NCBI RefSeq assembly: GCF_019977355.1
Contig: NZ_AP024655.1
Location: 3,534,001 to 3,598,000, forward strand
Length of the DNA stretch: 64,000 nt
Direction: 5' to 3'
Source: Arthrobacter sp. NicSoilB8
Lineage (GTDB): Bacteria > Actinomycetota > Actinomycetes > Actinomycetales > Micrococcaceae
Part shown: one piece after another, positions 1-8,392 of the stretch
Layout of the letters: each line of letters begins with the position of its first letter
How positions within the stretch are numbered: position 1 is the first letter of the stretch
Notes under the pieces: model-generated
Databases searched by the model: none
The model's input: the letters and a program-made list of their open reading frames with translations, nothing else
Told to the model about the DNA's origin: nothing
Translations under genes and position numbers: made by a program

Positions 1-507
1 GCCCAGATCCACCCACTGGTTCATGCCCTGCTCGAAGGGCAGTTCGATCCCGAGCCCCACGGAGACGCCGTTGCCCTGCACTGCGCCCTTGTTCGCGGCC
101 TCCATGGAACCGGGGCCGCCGCCCGTGATCACGGCCAGTCCGGCCTCGGCCAGTTTGCGTCCGACCTCGACGCCGAGCTCGTAGTTCGGGCTCCCGGGCA
201 CCGTGCGGGCGGAGCCGAAGACGCTGACCGCCGGGCCGAGATCGGCGAGGGCGCCGAATCCTTCGACGAACTCGCTCTGGATCCTCAGGACGCGCCAGGG
301 GTCGGTGTGGACGAACTGGCCTGGCCCCTTGGTGTCCAGCAAGGTCTGGTCCGACATGGTGACCTTGGCGGCCTTGCGGCGCAGTTCGAGCGGGCCCTTA
401 TGGCGGATCCCGTTGGGGCCCGGGATGGTGCGGGCCTCGCGGGCCGGCTTCCCGGCGGGGTTCTGTTCGGCGTCTTGCTTGGGGCCCTGCTGCGGATCGG
501 TACTCAT
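1..507 (-). CDS. LOG-family (TIGR00730) protein, 3' part outside the window
   Basis: The frame read leftwards from ATG 507 (an in-frame ATG also lies at 513) stays open to the window edge. It encodes a Rossmann-like protein with the phrases SVFGSART and ITGGGPGSMEAANKGA, typical of the LOG family of putative nucleotide 5'-monophosphate phosphoribohydrolases (cytokinin-activating enzymes in plants and some bacteria). The roughly 90-residue polar N-terminal extension is longer than in short LOG proteins. The PGGxGT catalytic motif would lie beyond the window edge, so activity cannot be judged. It is transcribed divergently from gluA. No clear Shine-Dalgarno decides between the two ATGs. Confidence 0.8.
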   Translation of the reverse strand, partial: MSTDPQQGPKQDAEQNPAGKPAREARTIPGPNGIRHKGPLELRRKAAKVTMSDQTLLDTKGPGQFVHTDPWRVLRIQSEFVEGFGALADLGPAVSVFGSARTVPGSPNYELGVEVGRKLAEAGLAVITGGGPGSMEAANKGAVQGNGVSVGLGIELPFEQGMNQWVDLG

Positions 508-548
508 GCCCATAGGCTAGCGCGGAACACCGCCGCCGCCGTTCCGGC

Positions 549-564
549 GCGTCGGTATCGACGC
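549..564. promoter_or_regulatory. Small inverted repeat between LOG gene and gluA
   Basis: GCGTCG-GTAT-CGACGC, 6-bp arms, lies in the divergent spacer. It could be an operator or a small hairpin. There is no functional evidence. Confidence 0.2.
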
Positions 565-590
565 GGCGGCAAGAGTGCGCCGGCCCCCGG

Positions 591-630
591 AGGGAAGACC
601 CGGGGGAAGACGCGGGGGAAGACGCGGGGA
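591..630. repeat. 12-bp tandem repeat (GGGGGAAGACGC), about three units
   Basis: The unit GGGGGAAGACGC occurs twice exactly, flanked by partial units, in the LOG/gluA spacer. It looks like a slippage or duplication tract. No coding role is evident. Confidence 0.6.
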
Positions 631-731
631 GTCCGGCGGCGGTCCCGCAGGGGACCCTGAAGTGCAGGTATCTCTTGAATCACGATCTGCACCAAACAGA
701 GTGATTGCGGTCATATTGCGTCAATCTTCGC

Positions 732-737
732 TAGATT
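732..737 (+). promoter_or_regulatory. -10 element for leaderless gluA
   Basis: TAGATT ends 6 nt before ATG 744 and no Shine-Dalgarno is present, so transcription probably starts at the A of the start codon. No good -35 hexamer is seen. Confidence 0.55.
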
Positions 738-743
738 CGTTAC

Positions 744-1499
<756 letters not shown>

Positions 1500-1520
1500 G
1501 TCCTGACGAGTTCGCACCCT

Positions 1521-1538
1521 GGCCGCCGCAAGGCGGCC
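1521..1538 (+). promoter_or_regulatory. Intercistronic hairpin gluA-gluB
   Basis: A 7-bp perfect stem GGCCGCC/GGCGGCC closed by a GCAA (GNRA) tetraloop sits in the 58-bp spacer before the binding-protein gene. It could stabilise or process the gluB message. Confidence 0.45.
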
Positions 1539-1557
1539 GTCCAATGAAAGGAATGTC

Positions 1558-2442
1558 ATGAAGGCATTTTTGACCCGAAGGAAATCCCTTCTGGTTGCCG
1601 CATCCGCAGCACTGGCACTCAGCCTGAGTGCCTGTGGCGGCAGCTCCTCCACTACCACCAACCCGCCCGTAGCCGAGAAGCCGAGCTTTGCCGCAGATTC
1701 CACCATGGCCAAGCTTTCATCCGCCGGGAAGATCACCATCGGCACCAAGTTCGACCAGCCGCTCTTCGGCCAGAAGGGCCTCGACGGCAAGCCGGTTGGC
1801 TTCGACGTCGAAATCGGCAAGCTGATTGCCGCCAAGCTGGGCATCCCCGCCGACAAGATCGAGTGGGTTGAAACGGTCTCCGCCAACCGCGAGCAGTTCA
1901 TCAAGCAGGGCAAGGTGGACATCATCGTCGCCACCTACACGATCAACGACAAGCGCAAGGCTGAAGTCGACTTCGCCGGACCGTACTACGAGGCCGGGCA
2001 GGCCCTCATGGTGAACAAGGACAACACCACCATCACCAAGCCCGAGGACGTCAAGGGCAAGAACGTCTGCTCCGTGACCGGCTCCACCCCGGCCGCGACG
2101 ATCGTGGAAAAGTACGGAGCAGTCCTGGTTCCTGCCGCCACGTACTCCGCCTGCCTTGAGCCGCTGCGCAACAAGCAGGTCGAAGCGATCACCACCGACA
2201 ACGTCATCCTTGCCGGTTTCGTGTCCAAGGAACCGGATGCCTTCAAGCTGGCCTCCGACCAGACCTTCACGAAGGAGCCCTACGGCATCGGCCTGAAGAA
2301 GGACGACAAGGTCTTCCGCATGTGGATCAATGACCAGCTGGAGGCGTTCGGCAAGGACGGCTCTTACAAGAAGGCCTGGGAAGACACCGCCGGCACGGTC
2401 ATCAAGACCGCGCCCGAGCTTCCCACGATCGACCGCTACTAG
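1558..2442 (+). CDS. gluB: Glutamate ABC transporter substrate-binding lipoprotein
   Basis: 294 residues. The N-terminus has a basic start, a hydrophobic stretch and the lipobox LSAC with Cys26, so it is an exported lipoprotein anchored in the outer leaflet of the membrane. The rest is a type 3 periplasmic-binding-protein fold (phrases such as GFDVEIGKLIAAKLG and the FAGPYYEAGQALMV region) like GluB of the glutamate system. It captures the amino acid and delivers it to the permeases encoded by the next two genes. The start ATG 1558 has AAAGGA at normal spacing. Confidence 0.92.
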   Translation: MKAFLTRRKSLLVAASAALALSLSACGGSSSTTTNPPVAEKPSFAADSTMAKLSSAGKITIGTKFDQPLFGQKGLDGKPVGFDVEIGKLIAAKLGIPADKIEWVETVSANREQFIKQGKVDIIVATYTINDKRKAEVDFAGPYYEAGQALMVNKDNTTITKPEDVKGKNVCSVTGSTPAATIVEKYGAVLVPAATYSACLEPLRNKQVEAITTDNVILAGFVSKEPDAFKLASDQTFTKEPYGIGLKKDDKVFRMWINDQLEAFGKDGSYKKAWEDTAGTVIKTAPELPTIDRY

Positions 2443-2448
2443 CCGGCT

Positions 2449-2495
2449 GTGGCGGCTGCCGGCCCGCGGATTTTCCGCAGCCCGGCGGCCGCCAC
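2449..2495 (+). promoter_or_regulatory. Intercistronic hairpin gluB-gluC
   Basis: A long stem starts with GTGGCGGC paired to GCCGCCAC and continues as TGCCGG/CCGGCG with one wobble pair. There is no U-tract. It lies just after the binding-protein stop, a position where such hairpins stabilise the upstream message or partly terminate. Confidence 0.5.
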
Positions 2496-2540
2496 TCCCG
2501 TCTTCCGCTTGGAATCCCCTCAACGCAGCTGAAGGAACTT

Positions 2541-3191
2541 ATGGACGTCATCATTGAAAACCTCCCCCAGTATTGGGACGGTTTTCTCAGAACCCTCTTC
2601 CTGTCCGTGGTCTCGGGGATTATTGCCTTGGTCTTCGGCACCGTCCTCGCGGCCGCCCGCGTCTCGCCCGTCGCCGCGCTGCGCGGCTTCAGCATGGTGT
2701 ACGTCGAGATCGTCCGCAACACCCCGCTGACCATCGCGTTCTTCTTCGCCGCAGTGGTTCTGCCCCGCCTCGGCATCACCTTCCAGCAGTTCGAGGTCGC
2801 CGCCATCATCGCCCTGAGCGCCTACACCTCGGCCTTCATCGCCGAGGCTGTGCGCTCCGGCGTCAACAGCGTCCCGGTGGGCCAGGCGGAGGCCGCCCGC
2901 AGCATCGGCATGAAGTTCAGCCAGGTCCTCTCCCTCATCATCCTTCCGCAGGCCCTTCGTACCGTAATCCCGCCGCTGATCAACATTCTGATCGCCCTGG
3001 TCAAGAACTCCTCCGTGGCCGGCGCCTTCTACGTGCTGGAACTGTTCGGCTACGGCAAGCAGCTGGCCAACGCCAACGGCGACGCGGTCGTGTGGGTTCT
3101 GATCGGCGTCGCGTTCTTCTACCTGCTGATAACCATCCCGCTTGGCTACCTCGCCAACGTCGTTGAACGAAAGGTGGCAATCGCACGATGA
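2541..3191 (+). CDS. gluC: Glutamate ABC transporter permease
   Basis: 216-residue HisM/GlnP-type permease with about five membrane segments. The EAA loop (GQAEAARSIGMKFSQVLSLIILPQA region) contacts the ATPase. The length is normal for GluC. It begins 98 bp after gluB and its stop overlaps the next gene by 4 bp (ATGA), so the two permeases are translationally coupled. They presumably form a heterodimer with GluD. Confidence 0.9.
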   Translation: MDVIIENLPQYWDGFLRTLFLSVVSGIIALVFGTVLAAARVSPVAALRGFSMVYVEIVRNTPLTIAFFFAAVVLPRLGITFQQFEVAAIIALSAYTSAFIAEAVRSGVNSVPVGQAEAARSIGMKFSQVLSLIILPQALRTVIPPLINILIALVKNSSVAGAFYVLELFGYGKQLANANGDAVVWVLIGVAFFYLLITIPLGYLANVVERKVAIAR

Positions 3192-4024
3192 GCTCTGTTC
3201 TCTACGACGTCCCCGGCCCCAAAGCGCGCCGGATTTCGCTGATCGGCTCGATCATCGGCGTCATCGTGATCGGCGGGCTCCTCGTCCTGGCGGTCATGAC
3301 GCTTGCCCAGCAGGGAATCTTCGATCCCAAACGCTGGGCGGTCTTCCAGATTCCCGATGTCTGGGTGCTGATCGGCAACGGAATCGGCGCCACGCTCGCC
3401 GCCGCGGCGGTGGCGGCAGTGATTGCCTTCCCGCTGGGCCTGCTTCTGTGCCTGATGCGCATCTCGGGCAACGCCTGGATCAGGGTGCCCACCCGGATCG
3501 TGCTGGAATTCCTGCGCGGCATGCCCGTGGTGCTCATGATGCTGTTCGTGCTGCTCGTCTTTGCCACCAGCTCATTCGTCGCTGTCGTTGCCGGCCTGGT
3601 GCTGTACAACTCGGCGATCTTTGCCGAAATTATCCGCGCAGGCGTCCAGTCGCTGCCCAAGGGCCAGCGCGAGGCGGGCCTGGCGATCGGCCTGACCAGT
3701 TTCCAGTCCCGGCTGACCATCGAGCTGCCGCAGGCCATCCGGCGCATGCTGCCCTCGCTCGTCGCGCAGCTCGTGGTACTGCTCAAGGACACCTCGCTCG
3801 GCTACATCGTGGCCTACGGCGAGCTGCTCCGGGCTGTGCAGGTCATGGCCGACTTCCTCGGCCCGCAGTACCTGTTCCCGGTGTTCTTCGTGGCCGCCGC
3901 CATCTACATCGCAATCGACCTCGCGGTCTCCCGCCTGGCCATCTGGCTCGAACGCCGCGGCTCCAAGCGGGCCGCCGGCGGCGTGGCACACGTCCCGGTC
4001 GCCGGAATTCCGGCGGCCAAGTAA
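3188..4024 (+). CDS. gluD: Glutamate ABC transporter permease
   Basis: 278 residues, second permease of the gluABCD system, with a longer N-terminal region before the first membrane helix and the usual EAA loop (KGQREAGLAIGLT). ATG 3188 overlaps the gluC stop as ATGA. It is the last gene of the operon. A strong palindrome at 4101-4141 follows and separates it from convergent dapE. Confidence 0.9.
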   Translation: MSSVLYDVPGPKARRISLIGSIIGVIVIGGLLVLAVMTLAQQGIFDPKRWAVFQIPDVWVLIGNGIGATLAAAAVAAVIAFPLGLLLCLMRISGNAWIRVPTRIVLEFLRGMPVVLMMLFVLLVFATSSFVAVVAGLVLYNSAIFAEIIRAGVQSLPKGQREAGLAIGLTSFQSRLTIELPQAIRRMLPSLVAQLVVLLKDTSLGYIVAYGELLRAVQVMADFLGPQYLFPVFFVAAAIYIAIDLAVSRLAIWLERRGSKRAAGGVAHVPVAGIPAAK

Positions 4025-4100
4025 GGCCTGTCAGCGCAAGGCTGCTGAGCGCAGGACGCTTTTAGCGCAGGGCTTCCTCAACACAGCGAGGGTCCAGCGC

Positions 4101-4141
4101 AGCAAGGGTCCGGAATCCCCTGGGGACTCCGGACCCTTGCT
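4101..4141. terminator. Bidirectional hairpin between gluD and dapE
   Basis: A 14-bp perfect arm pair beginning AGCAAGGGTCCGGA extends, after one mismatch, to the centre. It lies between convergent genes. Only short T-rich sequence follows, so termination is probable rather than certain. Confidence 0.6.
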
Positions 4142-4190
4142 GGGTTAAGTGTTGCTTCGCTGCTTCGTTACTTCGCTGTGCGTTGTGCGT

Positions 4191-4227
4191 GCACGTCCCT
4201 GCACGTCCCTGCACGTCCCTGCACGTC
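4191..4227. repeat. 10-bp tandem repeat GCACGTCCCT, 3.7 units
   Basis: Three exact units and a partial fourth lie just after the dapE stop, in the spacer with gluD. This is a simple tandem expansion without coding potential. Confidence 0.75.
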
Positions 4228-4240
4228 GCGCCAGGCGCCC

Positions 4241-5479
4241 CTAGGCGCCGAGCCAGGTCCGCAGTGCCCTCAGGCATTCCCGGATCGCGTCTGCCTCGAC
4301 GTGCTCGTTGTCCTTGTGTGCCAGCAGCGCATCGCCGGGACCGAAGTTCACCGCGGGGATGCCCAGTTCACTGAACCGGGCGACGTCGGTCCAGCCGTAT
4401 TTGGGCTTCGGCGCCGCGCCGACGGCGGCGACGAACGACGCGGCAGCGGGGTGGTGCAGCCCCGGCCGCGCCCCGGCCGCACTGTCGGTGCGGACGACGT
4501 CGAATCCCTCCAGCAGGTCGCGCACGACGGCTTCCGCCGCGTCCGGGGTCTTGTCCGGCGCGAAGCGGTAGTTGATTTCCACGACGCAGGCGTCGGGGAT
4601 GACGTTGCCAGCTGTGCCCCCGTGAATCTTCACGGCATTGAGGCTTTCCCGGTAGTCGAGGCCGTCCACTTCCACCGTCTGCGGCTGGTACGCCGCCAGC
4701 CGGGCCAGGATCGGGGCCGCCGCGTGGATGGCGTTGCTGCCCATCCACGCACGCGCCGAGTGGGCAGCCTCGCCGCGTGTCGAGGCCTCGAAACGGATGG
4801 TGCCGTTACAGCCGCCCTCCACCGTCCCGTCAGTCGGCTCGAGCAGGATCGCGAAGTCCCCGCCGAGCAGGTGTCCGTGATTGCGTACCAGCCGGCCAAG
4901 GCCGCTCTTGACCGCTTCGACTTCCTCATGGTCGTAGAAGACGAACGTGACGTCCTTGTCCGGCTCCGCCCCGGCGTCGAACATGGTGGCAGCCAGCGCC
5001 AGCTGCACGGCGACGCCGCCCTTCATGTCGGTGGCGCCGCGGCCATACAGGAGGCCCTCCCCGGGAGCCCCTGAGGGCCAGTACGCCGGCACGGTCCCAA
5101 GCGAGCCCTCGGTAGTGGGGAGGGGCACGGTGTCCAGGTGGCCGGCCAGGATCACGCGCTCGGCACGGCCGAGGTTCGTGCGGGCGATGATCGAATCGCC
5201 GTCGCGGACCAGCTCCAGCTGCGGCAGCAGGCGGAGCGCATGCTCCACGGCGTCGGCCAGCACTTTTTCGTTGCCGGAGACGCTGTTGATGTCGATCAGG
5301 GCGGCCGTGAGCAGGGCGACGTCCTGCCGGAGGTCCAGGTGGAAAGGAGCGTGGATAGGAGCGTGGACAGCAGTCCGGGCAGGAGCGCTGGCCGGCAAGC
5401 CGGTCGGGGCGCTGGCAGGGGCACTGGCCGGCAAGCCGGTCGGGGCGCTGGCAGGGGTGCGGGGATTCGTGGAGGTCAC
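4241..5479 (-). CDS. dapE: Succinyl-diaminopimelate desuccinylase
   Basis: 412-residue M20-family metallopeptidase-type amidohydrolase. Metal-site phrases are GHLDTVP, GATDMKGG and DHEEVEA. It removes succinate from N-succinyl-LL-diaminopimelate in the lysine and peptidoglycan-precursor pathway, in the cytoplasm. dapD lies divergently next to it and dapC is 5 kb away. The first 45 residues are an unusual Ala/Pro/Thr tail encoded by a 36-bp duplication (5388-5459). GTG 5479 is preceded by TAAAGT at 6 nt, so the gene is probably leaderless. The next candidate start would be after the repeat, near the conserved LDLRQDVALLT. Confidence 0.92.
   Translation of the reverse strand: MTSTNPRTPASAPTGLPASAPASAPTGLPASAPARTAVHAPIHAPFHLDLRQDVALLTAALIDINSVSGNEKVLADAVEHALRLLPQLELVRDGDSIIARTNLGRAERVILAGHLDTVPLPTTEGSLGTVPAYWPSGAPGEGLLYGRGATDMKGGVAVQLALAATMFDAGAEPDKDVTFVFYDHEEVEAVKSGLGRLVRNHGHLLGGDFAILLEPTDGTVEGGCNGTIRFEASTRGEAAHSARAWMGSNAIHAAAPILARLAAYQPQTVEVDGLDYRESLNAVKIHGGTAGNVIPDACVVEINYRFAPDKTPDAAEAVVRDLLEGFDVVRTDSAAGARPGLHHPAAASFVAAVGAAPKPKYGWTDVARFSELGIPAVNFGPGDALLAHKDNEHVEADAIRECLRALRTWLGA
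5388..5459. repeat. 36-bp tandem duplication inside the dapE 5' end
   Basis: Two copies that differ only at the last two bases encode the repeated 12-residue phrase ASAPTGLPASAP near the DapE N-terminus. The unit is a multiple of three, so the frame is kept. Confidence 0.85.
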
Positions 5480-5485
5480 GGTCCC

Positions 5486-5491
5486 ACTTTA
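5486..5491 (-). promoter_or_regulatory. -10 element for leaderless dapE
   Basis: TAAAGT on the minus strand, 6 nt before GTG 5479, with no Shine-Dalgarno. Confidence 0.5.
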
Positions 5492-5508
5492 TCTGCTCGC
5501 CCTCCTCT

Positions 5509-5574
5509 CCCAACTGACTCGCAGCAGGGGCCGTTTTCAGGCGTCAAAACGGCCTCTGCTGCGAGTTAGTTGGG
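5509..5574. repeat. 29-bp-arm palindrome between dapE and dapD
   Basis: Arms 5509-5537 and 5546-5574 are separated by 8 nt and match except at two positions. Both exceptions are G-T pairs that would be wobble pairs in plus-strand RNA. It sits midway between two divergent promoters, so it cannot be a normal terminator of either gene. The structure resembles an intergenic repeat element; see also 7628-7692. Confidence 0.8.
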
Positions 5575-5609
5575 TCGTCATGAGTTTCAGCGCCCGCGGA
5601 CGCTCTCGA

Positions 5610-5615
5610 TAGACT
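5610..5615 (+). promoter_or_regulatory. -10 element for leaderless dapD
   Basis: TAGACT ends 6 nt before ATG 5622; no Shine-Dalgarno is present. Confidence 0.55.
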
Positions 5616-5621
5616 TGATCC

Positions 5622-6656
5622 ATGACTGAAACTGCTGCTTCTGCTGTGCCCGCCGACACCCGTTCCGACGACCGCTCTGACGCTCGTTCTGCCCATGGCT
5701 TTGGAGTGGCCACGGTGTCCATCCGCAACGGTGAGGCCACCGTGCTGGACGTGTGGTTCCCGGCTCCGGCGCTTGGAGTCGCGGCGCAGAACCTGCGTGA
5801 TGTGGAGAACGCGGACCAGTCACTGATCGACATCGCCGCCAACGGCGCCGACCCGGACCGTGGCACGGAGCAGCAGGTCGTCTTCGCCCAGATCAACCTG
5901 GATGAGGCACCCGCGGACACGGCGGACGCCTACCTCCGCCTGCACCTGCTCTCCCACCGGCTCGTCCAGCCCAACACCATCAACCTTGACGGCATCTTCG
6001 GCAAGCTCCCCAACGTGGTGTGGACCAACTTCGGTCCCGCAGCCGTGGAGGACTTCGAACTCACCCGGGCCCGCCTGCGCAGGCGCGGCGCAGTCACCGT
6101 CTTCGGCGTGGACAAGTTCCCCCGCATGGTGGACTACGTGGTCCCCTCCGGCGTCCGGATCGCCGACGCCGACCGTGTCCGCCTTGGCGCGCACCTGGCC
6201 GAAGGCACCACGGTCATGCACGAGGGCTTCGTGAACTTCAACGCCGGCACGCTCGGCACCTCCATGGTCGAGGGCCGGATCTCGGCCGGTGTCGTCACCG
6301 GCGACGGGTCCGACGTCGGCGGCGGCGCCTCGATCATGGGCACCCTCTCCGGCGGCGGGAAGGAAAAGATTGCCATCGGCGAGCGGGTACTCCTAGGCGC
6401 CAACTCCGGCGTGGGCATCAGCCTGGGCGACGACTCCGTCGTGGAGGCGGGCCTTTACGTCACCGCCGGCACGCGCGTCCGCGTCATTAGCCCCCGGGAC
6501 GCCGAAGGTGAAGACACCAGCCGGGTGGTCAAGGCTGTGGAGCTGTCCGGGGTTCCGAACCTGCTCTTCCGCCGCAATTCCACCACCGGCACCGTCGAAG
6601 CGCTCCCCCGCAAGGGCCAGACCGTCGAGCTCAACGCGGACCTGCACGCTAACTGA
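5622..6656 (+). CDS. dapD: Tetrahydrodipicolinate N-succinyltransferase
   Basis: 344 residues, the length of the actinobacterial DapD type. The C-terminal half is a left-handed beta-helix with hexapeptide repeats and glycine-rich turns ([23 protein letters not shown] region). It transfers succinate from succinyl-CoA to tetrahydrodipicolinate. DapC and DapE act on its product further down the pathway, and both genes are in this window. The start has a TAGACT -10 at 6 nt and is probably leaderless. The polar first 20 residues vary in the family. Confidence 0.93.
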   Translation: MTETAASAVPADTRSDDRSDARSAHGFGVATVSIRNGEATVLDVWFPAPALGVAAQNLRDVENADQSLIDIAANGADPDRGTEQQVVFAQINLDEAPADTADAYLRLHLLSHRLVQPNTINLDGIFGKLPNVVWTNFGPAAVEDFELTRARLRRRGAVTVFGVDKFPRMVDYVVPSGVRIADADRVRLGAHLAEGTTVMHEGFVNFNAGTLGTSMVEGRISAGVVTGDGSDVGGGASIMGTLSGGGKEKIAIGERVLLGANSGVGISLGDDSVVEAGLYVTAGTRVRVISPRDAEGEDTSRVVKAVELSGVPNLLFRRNSTTGTVEALPRKGQTVELNADLHAN

Positions 6657-6766
6657 CCGCACCGGCTGGTACGGTATGGCGTGCGGCGAAGGCCGCCCCG
6701 ACGGGCCTGTCCCGTTGATGAAGCAGCCAATGACACAGCCCGCTAGGGCCTGAGGGAGTACGTTTC

Positions 6767-7618
6767 GTGGCACGACGAGGGAGCTGGCGGCGCCGGATCG
6801 TCCTTCTGCTGACCCTTGCGATGGTCGCGGGCGCCATCTACACCGCTGTGGCATTCCTGCAGCGTTCGGAAACGCTGATCACCGAACGCTGCACCGCCCT
6901 GGGCAGCGGAGGCGACGACCTCGCCACGGACCAGGCCGCCAATGCGTCCCTCATCACTGCCGTGGCGGTCCGGCGCGGGCTTCCCGCCCGGGCCGCCAGC
7001 ATTGCGCTGGCTACGTCGATGCAGGAATCCAAACTGCGCAACATCGGCCATGGCGACCAGGCCGGTCCTGACTCCCGCGGGCTGTTCCAGCAGCGGCCGT
7101 CCCAGGGCTGGGGCACGACGGCACAGGTGATGGACCCCTACCATGCCAGCAATGCGTTCTACGATGCGCTCGAGGAGATCGCCGGCTACCAGTCGCTGGA
7201 GATCACCGATGCCGCGCAGCGGGTCCAGCACTCGGCGTACCCGGCCGCCTACGCCCAGCACGAGTCAATGGCCCGCGCGTTCGCCTCCGCCCTGAGCGGC
7301 CAGACGGCCGCCGGCCTGGACTGCTCGCTGCGGTCCCCCGACACCGCCGGGGATCCGGCTGCCGTCGCCGAAGAGCTGACGGCAGCGCTCGGTGAAGTGC
7401 GGACGTCCACCGACGGCCGGACGCTGCTCGTGGACGCCGACGGAACCCAGGCCTGGGCTGTTGGACAGTGGGCCGTAGCCAACGCCAAGGCCCTCTCCAT
7501 CACCGGCGTCGAGGTCGACGGCCGCGCCTGGAACCGGCAGTCCCGCGACGGCTGGCAGCAGGCACAGGTCCCCGCGGGACAGGTCCGGGTAACCGTCGCC
7601 GACGCTCCCGGGACGTAG
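6767..7618 (+). CDS. Membrane-anchored lysozyme-like (transglycosylase-fold) protein, function unproven
   Basis: 283 residues with an N-terminal basic stretch and one membrane helix (about 12-30), so the bulk faces outside. Residues of about 60-170 carry a lysozyme-like pattern: SMQESKLRNIGHGD followed by DSRGLFQQRPSQGWGT. The Glu in MQESKL is placed like the catalytic Glu of soluble lytic transglycosylases. The C-terminal 100 residues are not recognised. The start GTG 6767 has GAGGGAG 8 nt upstream. It follows dapD by 110 bp on the same strand, so a role in cell-wall turnover would fit the context, but this is inference. Confidence 0.6.
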   Translation: MARRGSWRRRIVLLLTLAMVAGAIYTAVAFLQRSETLITERCTALGSGGDDLATDQAANASLITAVAVRRGLPARAASIALATSMQESKLRNIGHGDQAGPDSRGLFQQRPSQGWGTTAQVMDPYHASNAFYDALEEIAGYQSLEITDAAQRVQHSAYPAAYAQHESMARAFASALSGQTAAGLDCSLRSPDTAGDPAAVAEELTAALGEVRTSTDGRTLLVDADGTQAWAVGQWAVANAKALSITGVEVDGRAWNRQSRDGWQQAQVPAGQVRVTVADAPGT

Positions 7619-7627
7619 CGGCAGACA

Positions 7628-7692
7628 GCAACGCGGGGTCACCTACAGCCCATGCGCGGCGGCAACACGGGCCGTAGGTGACCCCGCGTTGC
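7628..7692. repeat. 24-bp-arm palindrome after the lysozyme-like gene
   Basis: Arms 7628-7651 and 7669-7692 match at 23 of 24 positions around a 17-nt centre. It starts 10 bp after a plus-strand stop and lies between convergent genes, so it may serve as a terminator, but no T-run follows. Its size and form resemble the palindrome at 5509-5574, although the sequence differs. Confidence 0.8.
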
Positions 7693-7722
7693 GCTGCTTG
7701 CCGTCCCGGGCCCCGCCGCGGC

Positions 7723-8334
7723 TCACACGAGGAGGTCGACCACCGGCTGGACGTAGCTTCGGAACAGTTCCGGCTGGGCCAGGAGCTCCTGGCTCATGAT
7801 GATCTTGTCCGGCTCGAGGTACCAGGCGCGCGGCTCCGCGAGCGGGAGTTCGATGATCGTCAGGCTGAAATCCTTCGCGGCACGGCCCACTTCCAGCAGC
7901 CGGTCCTCCACCATGTCGGCCAGGAGTTCGTTGTTGCTGTTCGCCTCGCGCTCCGCTTCGAGGGCCAGATACTCCCCTCGGCGCTCCCGAGCCCACGTCA
8001 GCGCAGCACCGAAGTGAGCCTGCAGGACGCGCCGGAGCGCCGGTGAGTTGCTGAATGTTCCGAAGCCCGGCGGGGAAAGCTCGGGCGACATCTCCGGGTG
8101 GGCCTTCACAAGCTGCTCCCACCAGGCTTCCCACTCGGTCTTGAGCGCGGCAGGGCCGCCGACCTCACCGATCAGATGTGCATGGTCCGACGCGCGGATC
8201 TTCGGGGCCACGTGGCACAGTGCCGGATGTCCGGCGGAGTCCAGACCGGCAGCGTCACGAACATAAAGGGCAATGAGCATGGGACCAGAAGTATCCATGG
8301 TGATCTGCCAGCCAGGTCCGCCGGTGTGGTGCAT
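7723..8334 (-). CDS. Conserved hypothetical protein
   Basis: 203 residues, soluble, no recognisable domain and no signal peptide. The C-terminal half is rich in helix-forming residues (ALEAEREANSNNELLADMVEDRLLEV region). ATG 8334 is chosen over the upstream in-frame start because GGAGG lies 7 nt before it. It is transcribed towards the palindrome at 7628-7692 and convergent with the lysozyme-like gene. It lies 58 bp downstream of the TetR gene and could share its transcript. No function is assigned. Confidence 0.7.
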   Translation of the reverse strand: MHHTGGPGWQITMDTSGPMLIALYVRDAAGLDSAGHPALCHVAPKIRASDHAHLIGEVGGPAALKTEWEAWWEQLVKAHPEMSPELSPPGFGTFSNSPALRRVLQAHFGAALTWARERRGEYLALEAEREANSNNELLADMVEDRLLEVGRAAKDFSLTIIELPLAEPRAWYLEPDKIIMSQELLAQPELFRSYVQPVVDLLV

Positions 8335-8392
8335 GCAGTTGCCTCCCTTGGCACGACGTACCATCTCAGTCTAATCCTGTTGTTATTGCACG

